Assembly (NCBI GenBank): GCA_030407315.1
Contig: JALQPE010002292.1
Coordinates: forward strand, 1 to 64,000
From: Asparagopsis taxiformis
Taxonomy: Eukaryota > Rhodophyta > Florideophyceae > Bonnemaisoniales > Bonnemaisoniaceae
Reading direction: 5' to 3'
DNA length: 64,000 nucleotides
Below, piece by piece: positions 30,746-40,575 of the stretch (positions are counted from its first letter, which is position 1; each line of letters opens with the position of its first letter). The position numbers and the translations under genes were made by a program. Under the pieces are notes generated by a model, which searched no databases, had not been told where the DNA came from, and saw nothing but the letters and a program-made list of their open reading frames with translations.

Positions 30746-33058
30746 CTACAAAACTAGCATTTTCGTGCCACCATTAGCTCCGTTCTCAAACAAGACTTCC
30801 TGAGTTTCCTTTGTCGCGGTATTATGCACTTTCAAAATCTTGGTGTCATCATTCCATGTTGTCTCAGGCGCTGCACACCTTGGAGATGGAAGAGAGAAAA
30901 GCAGAAACCGAAACTGTTTTGAAGTGGCCACACATGAAAATACAATTTGTCTGACTGAATGTTTGCCTTTCATTATGGTGCGAAAGTTACAGTCCAACTC
31001 ATTTGCTTCACCATCAAGCGTTCTGATCAAAAATCTTCTCGCCATGCTGTCTTCCTCTTGCAGAATGGCATCAGTTCCATCGAAAGAAACAAGGCGCACA
31101 TCGTTAGCAGTGGTCATCGCCCAAGAGTACTTTCGCATTTCACTATCCTTCTTGATGTCGTCAACAATAATAACATAGGGCTGCGCAGACCGTACGAGAA
31201 TTGCGCTCCGGAAAACTTTTTGGACTGTTGCAAAGCGCTTTCTCCATTGATGCAGTCCGATGAAACCGACGTTACGCTCTCCATGCAGCTTATTCGGAAT
31301 CCACCACGCATTATGGCCAAATTCTCTCGGGTCATTAGGTTCGTACTCGAATCCTGTGTTCCCCAGCTTTTGACCCTCTCTCGCCCAAACTGTCCAAAAC
31401 CAGTTGTAGGCATAGGTGATATCAGCAGACGCATATGTTGAATTACATTTTCCGTGATTAATGCTTCCAAGCTTTACGAATGGCGCCTTGGTCATTTGCC
31501 CGATACCATCAATACTCGGAATCGAATAATCGGTTGACTCTTTAAATGTATTCCATTCAGGACAAAAGCCCCAGTTTCTTCCGTCTGCATTTATAACAAA
31601 AGAGCCCCTTGAACAGGTGTCATGCCCAATTAAAAATGCATCAGGCCTGGCGTCAAGGACGAACCACATAGCATTTTCAGACCAGTTCTGACGCATTACA
31701 ACTTTTCCTCGGGCACGACAAATAAAGTCGAGCGGGAACTGTTCAATTCCGATCGGTTCCGGCTCGTCTTCTGAATTTGAAGCAGGGATAGAAAAGATAA
31801 GCGACGCAAGACGTGCTTGGTATTTCATTAGACGGGAATAGGGGATACCATTATGAAAGAGGTAATGGCGATATACGTGATCAATGACTTCATCTTTTGG
31901 AAATGCATACTTGGCAATTATTGCAGATGTAGGATATCTGATTAGATAGAGGAGAAAGAAGTGTTAGTATCTTAGACCAGGTATATTGTAAAGAAAATTG
32001 TTTGTCCGGAAATGGTATACTCCATACTCCCAATTATTTCCTGAAGAGCCACCATAAATAGCTCCACTGTTGTGAGGCTCAAGAGCATATGGTAACCACT
32101 TGGTCCAAATCTGTTTATATCTTGGGTGATTAAAAACGTTATGCCCCCGGCGAGCCATGACTAAAAAGCATAATGAACCCTCTCTGAGTCCAAGATTCAT
32201 TGCGTATGAATCTTCCACAGGGTGGCCACTGTCATAGAAAGCGTAGTCCAGGTAGTTCACCATTAGATCAGAGAAAATAGCGTAGACTTCTTTGTCAAAT
32301 CCTTCCTCTTCTTCTACAACAGCATTCATGATCAGAAGTTCTCCATGGTACGCTGCCCAATTGCTTTGAATACGGCGAGAAGGCCAGCCCATACCCCATG
32401 CTCTTCTACCATGTACAGAAATTGTGAGTGCTTTCCGGAATATGCTCTGTTCACACTGCACAAGATCATTGAACATGATGTCGTAACTAAGAGCGAAGCT
32501 TGCTCCTCCAAAAAGCCACCCAGTGGAAAGATCCCATTGGTTTGAGTGCCAGACATTAAAAGGTTTGTCGGTGAGATTTTTCTCCGTTGCGAGCTGCTTT
32601 GACTTTACGATGAGCTTTGCATAAAACAAAGCAACTCGTTTGGCCTTGGATGCGAGATCAGGCTCATACAACAATCCATAAACATAAGCACCCAAGATGT
32701 TAACGCTACGGTTTTCATCAGGCACAAAGAATTGGCGTATAGTTTTCTGCGATTGAGGGGACATAAACTCCTCCTGTGATAGAACTAATAACTTGTGATA
32801 GTATTGAAGGAAACCCTGGCGCGTGGCATTCAAGACTTGCCTCAAGTGAGGTCCTATCTCCGGATGGGAAAAGCGTTCCAAAATATGTGGTATTTCTTCT
32901 GTATTAAAGAACAGACGAGGGTGTTTTCCAGGTTCAGGAGGTCTTGAAAACCTGCGACAACCGTTGCCGTCTACGCATACATTTGAATACAATAAAGATG
33001 ACGAGGGTTTGTTGTGGTCAACTTCATCACACTGTTCCTTCGTATGCAATAATCCCAT
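30746..33058 (-). CDS. heparinase II/III-like polysaccharide lyase-fold protein, two exons
   Basis: Two same-frame open stretches are split by one TAA. A 90 bp GT-AG intron at 31938-32027 (GTATGG donor, TACTAAC branch site, pyrimidine tract, CAG) removes that stop and keeps frame, giving 740 residues from ATG 33058. Residues 40-340 form a helical toroid-like part (HPRLFFNTEEI, NQWDLSTGWLFGGASFALSYD, FYDSGHPVEDSYAMN). The C-terminal half is the beta-rich heparinase II/III part (HDTCSRGSFVINADGRNWGF, VRSAQPYVIIVDD). Such enzymes cleave uronic-acid polysaccharides by beta-elimination; here the substrate is unknown, possibly a cell-wall polysaccharide. No clear signal peptide is seen at the N-terminus. 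Without splicing the stop would be a nonsense mutation. Confidence 0.7.
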
Positions 33059-33309
33059 TTCCTGAATGTTTAGATAGACTTGATGAACATGCTGGAGTAA
33101 TAGATAGAGAATGTATAGGTATAGAAATGTGTGTTACGAGTTTCCGGAGGATAGAGTATTGAGGAGAGGATGAAATGAAGCGCTGGATGGATTTCATCAC
33201 ATTTTCATACACAGCCCTAATTTTTGGAGCTTCTGGGAAGTTGGAATTTTACAATCTCGCGGCCGCTGTGCTCGACGGATTGATCCGCAACCACGCCTGG
33301 CTCCCTGGA

Positions 33310-35211
33310 ATGGCTTCAAACACATGTCTCTTTCAAGTTGTGGGACTTGTACCCAAAGCGCGTCCAATCCCCGGTTCGTTCGTGAAACGAGCATGTAGAT
33401 TTCCTCGTCCTCTAACAAATGCCGCACCACCCATTACCAGATGTGTTTCCAGTGCTGTGAAAGATTCGTCAGAGCCAGCAGAAGGAGAAAATAACTCTTT
33501 CAAGCCAGCTCAACAACCCTTTGATACTGAAGCAGCCCTAGCTGCATTTGACTCTCTCATCGATGACATCGAAGCAGACAGCGAAGAGCACCTATCTGCA
33601 GGTGAACGCAGGAAGCTAGCCAGAGACCGTCAGTTGGAGGCAGCTAGAGAGGCTCATTTACAGAGACTACAGATATTGTCTGAAATCCCCAATCAATTGC
33701 TCGTTGAAGATGTTAAAGACAAGTGCCCAGGCTGTGGAACTGTGCTGCAGTCTGTTTCGCCAGATCGGCCGGGATTCTTACCGACTGAGGTGCTCGAAAA
33801 TAGACTCTCCGAGCAAATGTCAGAAACGAAACCTACCGTTCATGAATCGACGGTAGAGTCTTCTTCTGAAGAACCATTGCAAATTGGGCCCCCGAAGGCA
33901 GAGAACAGAAGTCTAATTTGTCAGCGATGTTTTCGCCTAACGCATTATGGAAAAATAGAAAATCACTTGCGTGTTCCTTCAACCGGGCTCACCACAGTTG
34001 CTCCAGAACAGAATATTGATGGTCACCAACCACGGCAGCGTCTCCACAAAGCAGTTATTGGGAACGAGCTATCTGCTGCCAAGTTTCGGAAGTCTGTTCA
34101 ACGTCTTAAGAATGTTAATGCTGTCGTCATATACCTCGTTGATATGTTTGACTTTCATGGATCCTTCATCCCGTCGATACGGGACATTATAGGAACAAAA
34201 AACCCAATTTTGCTCGCTGTCAACAAAACCGACTTGTTACCCAAGGATTACAGGCCAGAGCGGGTGCAGAGGTGGATCGAACAGGAATGTTCTGCACTAG
34301 GATTGCGGGATATTGCCGGCATTCATCTGATATCTTCAATGAAAGGAACAGGCGTCAGAGTTTTATTAGCGGATGCATTGAGAGTAGCCAAGAATCGTCG
34401 TGCAGATTTGTACGTCGTGGGGGCTGCTAATGTTGGCAAGTCTTCATTTATCAATCAATTAATGCGAATGCGGAAACGGGATGGAAGCCAGTCTAAAGAG
34501 AAGAGGAAGATAAAAGGCAGGAAGTCTCCTCAAGAGTTGGATACAGATTCGTTGACAACTAGTGTTGTTCCAGGTACTACGTTGGATCTTATTCGAATCC
34601 CTCTTGGAGGAACTACCTATCTGTACGATACGCCTGGGTTAATCATTCCGCATCAACTGACCAACTTTCTGGAGTCCAAAGAATTGCGAGCGGTACTACC
34701 GGATCGCAGCATAGAGAGGGTAACGTTTAGACTTGGAGAAGGCAAAGCGTTGTACATTGGTGCGCTTGCGCGTATTGAAGTCGTGTCTGGGAAACCATTC
34801 TTTTTCACGGCGTTCTTCTCACCAAATGTGAAAGTGCATCCGGGAAAGGCAGAGGGGGCAGATGAATTTGTCGCGAAACATGTGGGTTCCATGCTGACGC
34901 CACCGTTCTCGGAGGAAAGGTTTATGATGCTCGGGGAGTGGACAAGTAAATCTTTTACGGCGGATGGAGAAGGGTGGAAGAAGTCGTGCGTAGATGTGGT
35001 GCTCTCAGGACTTGGGTGGGTGGCAGTGACAGGGTCCGGAAGTGTCCGTTTGAGGATATGCATTCCAAAGGGTGTCGGTGTCTTCACGAGGGAGCCTTTG
35101 ATGCCGTTTGAAACGCAGGCAGGGGTTAGCACATATACCGGATCAACTGCTGTGAACAGGAAACAAATGAAGCGAACGAGCCGCAAACGCAAGTCATTCC
35201 GAAATGATTAG
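33310..35211 (+). CDS. circularly permuted GTPase of the YqeH/NOA1 family
   Basis: 633 residues from the ATG at 33310, which begins an Arg-rich, acid-poor organelle-targeting leader (MASNTCLFQVVGLVPKARP). An earlier in-frame ATG at 33175 would add 45 less typical residues. A zinc ribbon has CPGCG near residue 138 and CQRCFRLTHYG near 205. The GTPase motifs come in permuted order: AVNKTDLL (G4), SSMKG (G5), VGAANVGKSSFIN (G1), then DTPG (G3). YqeH-type proteins help assemble the small ribosomal subunit; NOA1 acts in mitochondria and BPG2/RIF1-like proteins in plastids. Which organelle applies here cannot be read from the sequence. It is divergent from the heparinase-like gene and convergent with MOB1. 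Confidence 0.88.
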   Translation: MASNTCLFQVVGLVPKARPIPGSFVKRACRFPRPLTNAAPPITRCVSSAVKDSSEPAEGENNSFKPAQQPFDTEAALAAFDSLIDDIEADSEEHLSAGERRKLARDRQLEAAREAHLQRLQILSEIPNQLLVEDVKDKCPGCGTVLQSVSPDRPGFLPTEVLENRLSEQMSETKPTVHESTVESSSEEPLQIGPPKAENRSLICQRCFRLTHYGKIENHLRVPSTGLTTVAPEQNIDGHQPRQRLHKAVIGNELSAAKFRKSVQRLKNVNAVVIYLVDMFDFHGSFIPSIRDIIGTKNPILLAVNKTDLLPKDYRPERVQRWIEQECSALGLRDIAGIHLISSMKGTGVRVLLADALRVAKNRRADLYVVGAANVGKSSFINQLMRMRKRDGSQSKEKRKIKGRKSPQELDTDSLTTSVVPGTTLDLIRIPLGGTTYLYDTPGLIIPHQLTNFLESKELRAVLPDRSIERVTFRLGEGKALYIGALARIEVVSGKPFFFTAFFSPNVKVHPGKAEGADEFVAKHVGSMLTPPFSEERFMMLGEWTSKSFTADGEGWKKSCVDVVLSGLGWVAVTGSGSVRLRICIPKGVGVFTREPLMPFETQAGVSTYTGSTAVNRKQMKRTSRKRKSFRND

Positions 35212-35297
35212 AGATGAAAGTAAACATTGATAAGAGTTATGTGCTCCAAATTTGCGTTGATACATTGAATTGAAGATCGTGACTGATGGAGTTGTTA

Positions 35298-35939
35298 CTA
35301 GAGTGAAGAGATGACATCCTTCAATGGTTCCAACTCTTTGGGCGGTAAAAGATTGAAAAGCCAACCGAAATACATGAAGTGTCTGAAACAAGTACTGAGA
35401 TGAGCTTCAGCACGACAAGCCACGATCTCGTCTAGATGGGAATGAAAAATATGGGCGTACACGCGAAAGAGGCGTCGCATAATCGTTTTCACAATCGAAC
35501 GAAAGTTTTCTGGATACTTGGTTTCCTCCGAACTCGGAAACATTGCCTCGTTGGACAATTGCTTGTCCACCCAGTCCATGAGCAGGTCGATATATTTGGG
35601 CGCGGACACCTTGACAGCGGTCTTATGACGGTCATTGTCAGCCCACAGGTACTCGTACTTGGGCGAGGCGCTCATGACGGGGCATGATTGCGAGGTGCAC
35701 TTGTCGCACATGGATCCGTAGATAAGATTGACTTGATTGAAGAGGTCGACTACATTGACGCCAATCCAATCGTTGACTTCAAAACCATCCGGTACCTGGA
35801 CAGCCTCGCGCAAATTTCCCGTGTCTAGAGAGGTCTTGAGCACCTCGTGCGCCAGCTTGTGCACTTCGTACCGCGGGTTGGAGGCTTCGATTTTGCGCCG
35901 CGGCTTGAAGGTTTTGTTGCGGTCGAAGACGGAAAACAT
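35298..35939 (-). CDS. MOB1: MOB1-type kinase activator
   Basis: 213 residues, single exon, ATG at 35939; length and whole sequence match the MOB family. MOB1 proteins bind and activate NDR/LATS kinases in mitotic exit and Hippo-like signalling. Zinc ligands are visible as Cys81 and Cys86 (CTSQSCPVMSA) and His in YAHIFHSHLDE. Other family marks are NDWIGVNVVDLFNQVNLIYG near residues 56-75 and the C-terminal HLSTCFRHFMYFGWLFNLL. No intron. The start lies 99 bp from the stop of the upstream minus-strand hydroxylase gene. Confidence 0.93.
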   Translation of the reverse strand: MFSVFDRNKTFKPRRKIEASNPRYEVHKLAHEVLKTSLDTGNLREAVQVPDGFEVNDWIGVNVVDLFNQVNLIYGSMCDKCTSQSCPVMSASPKYEYLWADNDRHKTAVKVSAPKYIDLLMDWVDKQLSNEAMFPSSEETKYPENFRSIVKTIMRRLFRVYAHIFHSHLDEIVACRAEAHLSTCFRHFMYFGWLFNLLPPKELEPLKDVISSL

Positions 35940-36038
35940 GTCGGGGAGAGTTAGTGAAGCGCGGCAGAACGTAAGCTTGGCTGCTACAGCCTGGAACGGG
36001 AGCGAGTTACAAGTGTAACAAAAATTGACCTTTAAACG

Positions 36039-37070
36039 CTACCATTCAAAATATTGTTGTCCCTTATAAATTTCCAGTTCTTCAAAAGCTGCGTACAGTC
36101 GTTCTGGAATGGATATCATGTCCGAGATGATCGCTTCATCCTCCTCGCTGCCGATGTCCGCACTTATCATCTTTGGTAGCTTCTTCCGTATTCGCGCAAC
36201 ATTGTCGATATGCACCTGAATCAACTTGTCGCCAACGTCGTCGTCGTGTGACTGACGAATTGACGCTTCCCATTCTTTCGAGCATGTAAGAATGAACGCC
36301 ATGTCTCTATATTTAGCCGAGAGAAGTGTCTGTGCGACTCTTAGACTCAAACTCATATCGCCCGTTTCCTCAGCAATACTGTTGTTTGTAGTGCCAACCA
36401 TCCCGGAACACCATAAAGTGATCATATAACGCTTTCGGAATGATGGCAACACGCGATGATGTATTCCGGTCGATGATAGTAAAACAAGCCTACCGGCGTT
36501 AGGAGAGATATCCTGAAAGCAGGTCGGGTAGTTGTAGATTCTCAATGAGCCTCCATCATCTTTTGGATTCCAGTCGGCGTTTAAATAAATCAATGCGGTT
36601 ACCGTTCGGTTGTCCACAGTCGAAGAAGAGTCGACGTGGATTGGGAAACAGCCTCCCCCTGCATCATTCCGTTGCACCTTTACCGCTTGACTTCGTAATG
36701 TCAATTTCGGCCAATACACACTCAGTAAAGATGTAACTGTACTATCAGCCTCTAGTCCGACAAGATTTGGTACGCTGGCGCGCTGAGTCATCGAAAGCTG
36801 ACTCAATTCCGCTTCCAAGATATTTCTCTTGCAAAACTGAACTGATTTCTGCCGCCCTTTACCATCAGCAGATACAATGTGAGTTGAGTTTAGCTTCATG
36901 GCACCCGATTGCGAGAGAACATCAATCTCGCTGCACAATTGCGATGCTGTGGCCGCAGAGACGATTCCGTCGAACACTGCATATCCTTTATTGGACAGAT
37001 CAGTGGCGACTGCTTGGGGGAATTCCCGCAAAATGCGATGAGCATCTCTCCTCACAAAAGTTCTTTTCAT
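36039..37070 (-). CDS. 2-oxoglutarate/Fe(II) dioxygenase similar to EGLN prolyl hydroxylases
   Basis: 343 residues from ATG 37070. Iron ligands are His145 and Asp147 (FPIHVDSSS) and His205 (IHHRVLP); the 2-oxoglutarate-binding Arg is Arg214 (RKRYMITLW). The nine-residue spacing from the last His to Arg, and blocks such as VTALIYLNADWNPKDDGGSL, follow the animal oxygen-sensing hydroxylase EGLN/PHD2. The protein should hydroxylate prolines on a partner protein using O2 and 2-oxoglutarate. There is no MYND finger and no signal peptide. The C-terminal 100 residues are helical and unlike EGLN. A prolyl hydroxylase of another target (for example Skp1, as in Dictyostelium PhyA) is equally possible. 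Confidence 0.78.
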   Translation of the reverse strand: MKRTFVRRDAHRILREFPQAVATDLSNKGYAVFDGIVSAATASQLCSEIDVLSQSGAMKLNSTHIVSADGKGRQKSVQFCKRNILEAELSQLSMTQRASVPNLVGLEADSTVTSLLSVYWPKLTLRSQAVKVQRNDAGGGCFPIHVDSSSTVDNRTVTALIYLNADWNPKDDGGSLRIYNYPTCFQDISPNAGRLVLLSSTGIHHRVLPSFRKRYMITLWCSGMVGTTNNSIAEETGDMSLSLRVAQTLLSAKYRDMAFILTCSKEWEASIRQSHDDDVGDKLIQVHIDNVARIRKKLPKMISADIGSEEDEAIISDMISIPERLYAAFEELEIYKGQQYFEW

Positions 37071-37270
37071 GGATGTGAACCAAGTGAGGTGAAGATTGAT
37101 ATGACCAAATCGAGTGCAGATCTATTTTTCTCCCAAAAAATAAATTGGGTGCCGGTTTACACGTCGTCCTTCGCTAATAGATACATCGCACGCCGATCAA
37201 AAGTACAACTCGCTCTTGGCATCATCGTCTCGCCCAACCAACTAACGTCCCTTCTCGCCAGCTAGAAAAC

Positions 37271-38203
37271 ATGGCTGCGAAAAAGGCCGAGTCTGACGGA
37301 CCGTTCTCTGCCAAATTCAAGCAAATTCGGCAACAACTTGATGAAAATGTATGCCACTCACTTTTCATCATGCCAACCATCTCAGTAGTGACTAACTTGA
37401 ACTTTCTTCCTGTTTTCTCAGAACGACAGACGTGAACGAATCAATCGAGCTAGCAGAGAAGTTACTCAAAGCAGCAAGAAAGCAATTTTTAAACTGCACA
37501 GGTAGGATGTTGCATTCCAATATGTTCCCTGTCTCAGTAGGATGCACTGTTCTGTTATCTAACAGGCTTGAAGCTTTCATTATCCTCTTGACTGTACAGA
37601 ATTGCATCCACATCTACTTCGAACAACAAGAGTATCCTTACATCCACCAGTGAGGACCTCTCAAAAGTTCGCTCAATAATCGCCGGACAAATTGCCTCGG
37701 AGCTGGACGCCGAAAACTACCTCAGCTTGCATCATGCGTATTCGTCCGGTCTTCAGGAATACATCGAAGCGAGGACCTTTCTGCACTTTATGAAGGAAGG
37801 TAACTTGATGAGTCTGAAACTCGTGGAAGAAGAGATCCAGGAAGAGTGTCGAGACAAATCCATTGCGTTTGAAATGACTGTAGAAATATCTGACTATGTG
37901 CTCGGAATTGCTGACTTGACTGGAGAATTGATGCGTCGAGCTATCGGTTCAGCTGCCAGCTCTGACACCACCGCTGCTTCCGATATTCGTCGTTTCCTGT
38001 GCGAGCTTGAAGTGCACGTGAAACGTATGCCACTTGCAAGCTTTGGAAGGAACATGCAGACGAAGATGCGAACTCTGCAGCAGAGCCGTGGCAAAGTGGA
38101 GAAGGCTTGTTTTGACATGGTTGTGCGTCATTCAGAGTTTGGTCCAACTGCTGCGTCGGAAACTTCCTTGCCGCCGGCGAAGAGAGCGAAAGTGGCAAAG
38201 TAG
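37271..38203 (+). CDS. TSNAX: translin-associated factor X (TRAX), three exons
   Basis: Exons 37271-37348, 37422-37501 and 37600-38203 are joined by introns of 73 and 98 bp (GTATGC...CAG, GTAGGA...CAG) and give 253 residues. TRAX pairs with translin to form C3PO, an RNase that removes siRNA passenger strands and processes tRNA leaders. Family marks are EVTQSSKKAIFKLHR, the acidic pair in GLQEYIEA (Glu106, Glu109) and DYVLGIADLTGELMRR (Asp158, Glu162). These correspond to the acidic catalytic residues of TRAX; translin itself lacks the GIADLTGE sequence. A basic C-terminal PPAKRAKVAK may be a nuclear signal. No translin gene lies in this window. Confidence 0.88.
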
Positions 38204-38586
38204 CGTAGCGCTCTCAATCTCACATCAAGAAGTGATTGGCATCCATTCGTGGTGCGTTGCTCTGTGCTTGGCTCAGGTGTTGCTGTGCATGTTTACTTGG
38301 TAAGTAATTTTTCTTTCTCAGAGTAAACAGAGCTGATTCATCATAATGTTAGATGCACAGACAAGACGTTCTAACCCATTACGATTCTAAGCAGTAAATG
38401 CAAGATTTAACTCCAACCGTAAGAAAGCAATACAGATACTAGAAGCATCAGAAACATATGGAAAAGTGCCCTTTAATAATTGAATGTTCGAGTCACCGAC
38501 TTGCATCTATTGCGCGACGATGATCGACTGCAAAAGTAGTGATGTAATTCACACGCTGCCTGTTGTACATATCACAGACACAAGAT
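38204..38586. other. 3' gap between TRAX and the plastid-protein gene, nothing seen
   Basis: AT-rich convergent intergenic region. No protein-like frame, repeat or RNA gene was seen; it should hold two 3' UTRs. Confidence 0.4.
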
Positions 38587-39324
38587 CTACTTGCCCGTGT
38601 TACCCAACTGAAAGTCGGGTAGAATATTGACTGTTGCAAAAACAATCCTGGACCATTGCGACCTTACATTCGCTTGAGCGCTCGACATTTGCGAGGAACC
38701 TTCTGGCGATTTGAAATTGAGCTCCATTTTGAATGTTTGCAAATTGTATCCCCTCTTCGCGGCATCACAAACACTCTCCACCAATCCCGAAAGACCGACG
38801 AGCAGCGGCTCTAATTTGGTGCCCTTGAGATCTTTAGAAACAGGCGGTGGCGGATTATCCGACTTGAAACCGCATCTGACCAACGTCAGATACACCAGAG
38901 TAATCCAGATTAATCTTGTTTCCTTCTCCTGCTCGTTCAACGATATATCACGCCCCATGTATTGACCGTCGATAGCATTTGCAGACAGCTCTAATTTGAG
39001 AGCGGTGATGGAGTACCCGGCCTTGTACGCAGCCACACAAGCAACCACAAACGCCTGAATTGCCTCTTCGTACTCGCGACCGACGCCTTTGGTCATGAGA
39101 CGAATCCACACGTTTCTGAACGAGATCTCCAACGCTTTGCTGATAATCGAGCCTTCCGGCGGCTCGGGTGTCGGGTTGGCGTCCATGCGGGGCTCGAGAC
39201 GTGTTGGACATCGACGAGATGGTGCTGCACGGAAACGGAGCGTTGTTAATGAGGAAATGGGGGCGAACGAATTGCAACAATTGGCGCAAAACGCAAATGG
39301 CACAGATGATACAAACGCAGCCAT
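38587..39324 (-). CDS. conserved protein of unknown function, probably plastid-targeted
   Basis: 245 residues from ATG 39324; an in-frame ATG at 39504 would add 60 Ser/Asn-rich residues. From 39324 the N-terminus (MAAFVSSVPFAFC ... FRAAPSRRCPTRLEPR) is rich in Ala, Ser and Arg and lacks acid residues, as in plastid transit peptides. The rest is one folded-looking domain of two related helical segments: EYEEAIQAFVVACVAAYKAGY with ALKLELSAN, and KLEPLLVGLSGLVESVCDAA with FKMELNFKS. I believe similar proteins occur in plants and cyanobacteria but cannot name the family. Soluble; no membrane segment. Confidence 0.65.
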   Translation of the reverse strand: MAAFVSSVPFAFCANCCNSFAPISSLTTLRFRAAPSRRCPTRLEPRMDANPTPEPPEGSIISKALEISFRNVWIRLMTKGVGREYEEAIQAFVVACVAAYKAGYSITALKLELSANAIDGQYMGRDISLNEQEKETRLIWITLVYLTLVRCGFKSDNPPPPVSKDLKGTKLEPLLVGLSGLVESVCDAAKRGYNLQTFKMELNFKSPEGSSQMSSAQANVRSQWSRIVFATVNILPDFQLGNTGK

Positions 39325-39504
39325 TTCACTTGCGTTGTTGTTGGAATGAGAATGGGTGACACGAGAGACTCGACGCGTCGGAATGGTAGAGCCAATTGGT
39401 GCGGACGAGTTATAAATGATTGGAGATGGATGGGAAACGTTTGAAACAGACGAGCGGTTATCACATGGAGGCTGGGAACGAGTAATTTCCACTTTGCCAG
39501 TCAT

Positions 39505-39867
39505 TCCAGTGTCGATGGCGAACGTATTCAGCTCGGTTTAGACGAGATATTTATGCTGTGGCCACGTGTACCACGGTACCACGTGTTACTTACACAAGGC
39601 CGTTGTGGTTTGGCGGCTTTTTCAGATTTGATTTTACAAATCTATTGGGCAGCCATGTGACCCTTGACCTTTTCAAATTGCAGCAAATGGGTGAGCTTCA
39701 AAAATATTAATTCTGGACGGGCCAAATCTGAAACCAATCACAACCACAACAGCTGTCTACATGTCCAGAACCGACATGAGGTGCATCTTATCCCATCCTT
39801 CCATGAGATTGTCTATTCTCGACATCATCTGCTCCGCACATCTACGCCTTTCAAAGCCACCAGAAAC
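39505..39867. other. divergent promoter region, nothing specific seen
   Basis: Between the minus-strand plastid-protein gene and the plus-strand secreted protein. A plus-strand open frame reaches upstream to 39664 but contains no ATG before 39868. A GGTACCACGTG-type inverted motif near 39570-39590 (GTACCACGGTACCACGTG) may be regulatory. Confidence 0.35.
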
Positions 39868-40575
39868 ATGGCTCCACCCCTTCCCCTCCTTCTACTTGTC
39901 ACCCTGTTTTGCCACTGCCATTCCGCTGCGGTTTCACTGCTCGACCTGCCGCCCGACGCCAAAAACTCCTCCGACACCGTTTTATACCGCACCGGCATCT
40001 CGCTCGTGTCACCACAGAAGCCCTCAGAGCACCCCGTGGCCGCGTCGTCCTCCGTCCGACGCCACAACCGACCGGGGGAAGATCGTGACCCCGAGGGTGT
40101 CACCGTGTACGAAAGTCTCAACGAAGTGCCCACCAGTCATTTGCTGTCCATTGCCAACGCGCACTCCAAATGCTACGCCGCGCAGGAGAAATTGTGCTGG
40201 AGAGCGTACGTGTGCGGCCATAGATGCGAGCAGATTTTGCTCGCTGTGCACTCCTTCTGTCGCAAGGTGCGCGCAGACGATGGCACCGATATCACATGCT
40301 CGGACGGTAGTCAAGTCGGGCCATGCGCTCTAGACTCGGGTGACGATAATATTCGATGGGCGAGATGTAAAAAGGCACGCAAGTATAACCGATGTTTCGC
40401 GAGAATCTGTTATCGCAAAACGAGTTCGTCCGAACCCAGTCTCATTTTGCCTCCCGAGCCGTACGAGGACACCGAAAATGTGTCGATTGTTCGTTATCGA
40501 AAGCCAATGCCCAAATATGAATTACTTGCGCAACGAAACAAACAGTCGAGCACGCAGAGCGCCATCTTCAAGTGA
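39868..40575 (+). CDS. secreted cysteine-rich protein, unknown family
   Basis: 235 residues from ATG 39868, the first ATG in a frame open from 39664. Residues 1-19 are a classic signal peptide (MAPPLPLLLLVTLFCHCHS, then Ala). The mature part has a disordered, Pro/Ser-rich 75 residues, then a compact region with ten cysteines (KCYAAQEKLCW, YVCGHRCE, FCRK, ITCSDG, GPCAL, RCKK, RCF, ICY), enough for five disulfides. A basic tail (RYRKPMPKYELLAQRNKQ) ends it. It is likely secreted or cell-wall attached. I do not recognise the cysteine spacing. There is no transmembrane segment apart from the signal. Confidence 0.7.
   Translation: MAPPLPLLLLVTLFCHCHSAAVSLLDLPPDAKNSSDTVLYRTGISLVSPQKPSEHPVAASSSVRRHNRPGEDRDPEGVTVYESLNEVPTSHLLSIANAHSKCYAAQEKLCWRAYVCGHRCEQILLAVHSFCRKVRADDGTDITCSDGSQVGPCALDSGDDNIRWARCKKARKYNRCFARICYRKTSSSEPSLILPPEPYEDTENVSIVRYRKPMPKYELLAQRNKQSSTQSAIFK

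Noticed and set aside
30746..31828. Second independent heparinase-like gene starting at 31828
   Set aside because: Same frame and domain family as the upstream part; a GT-AG intron joins them.
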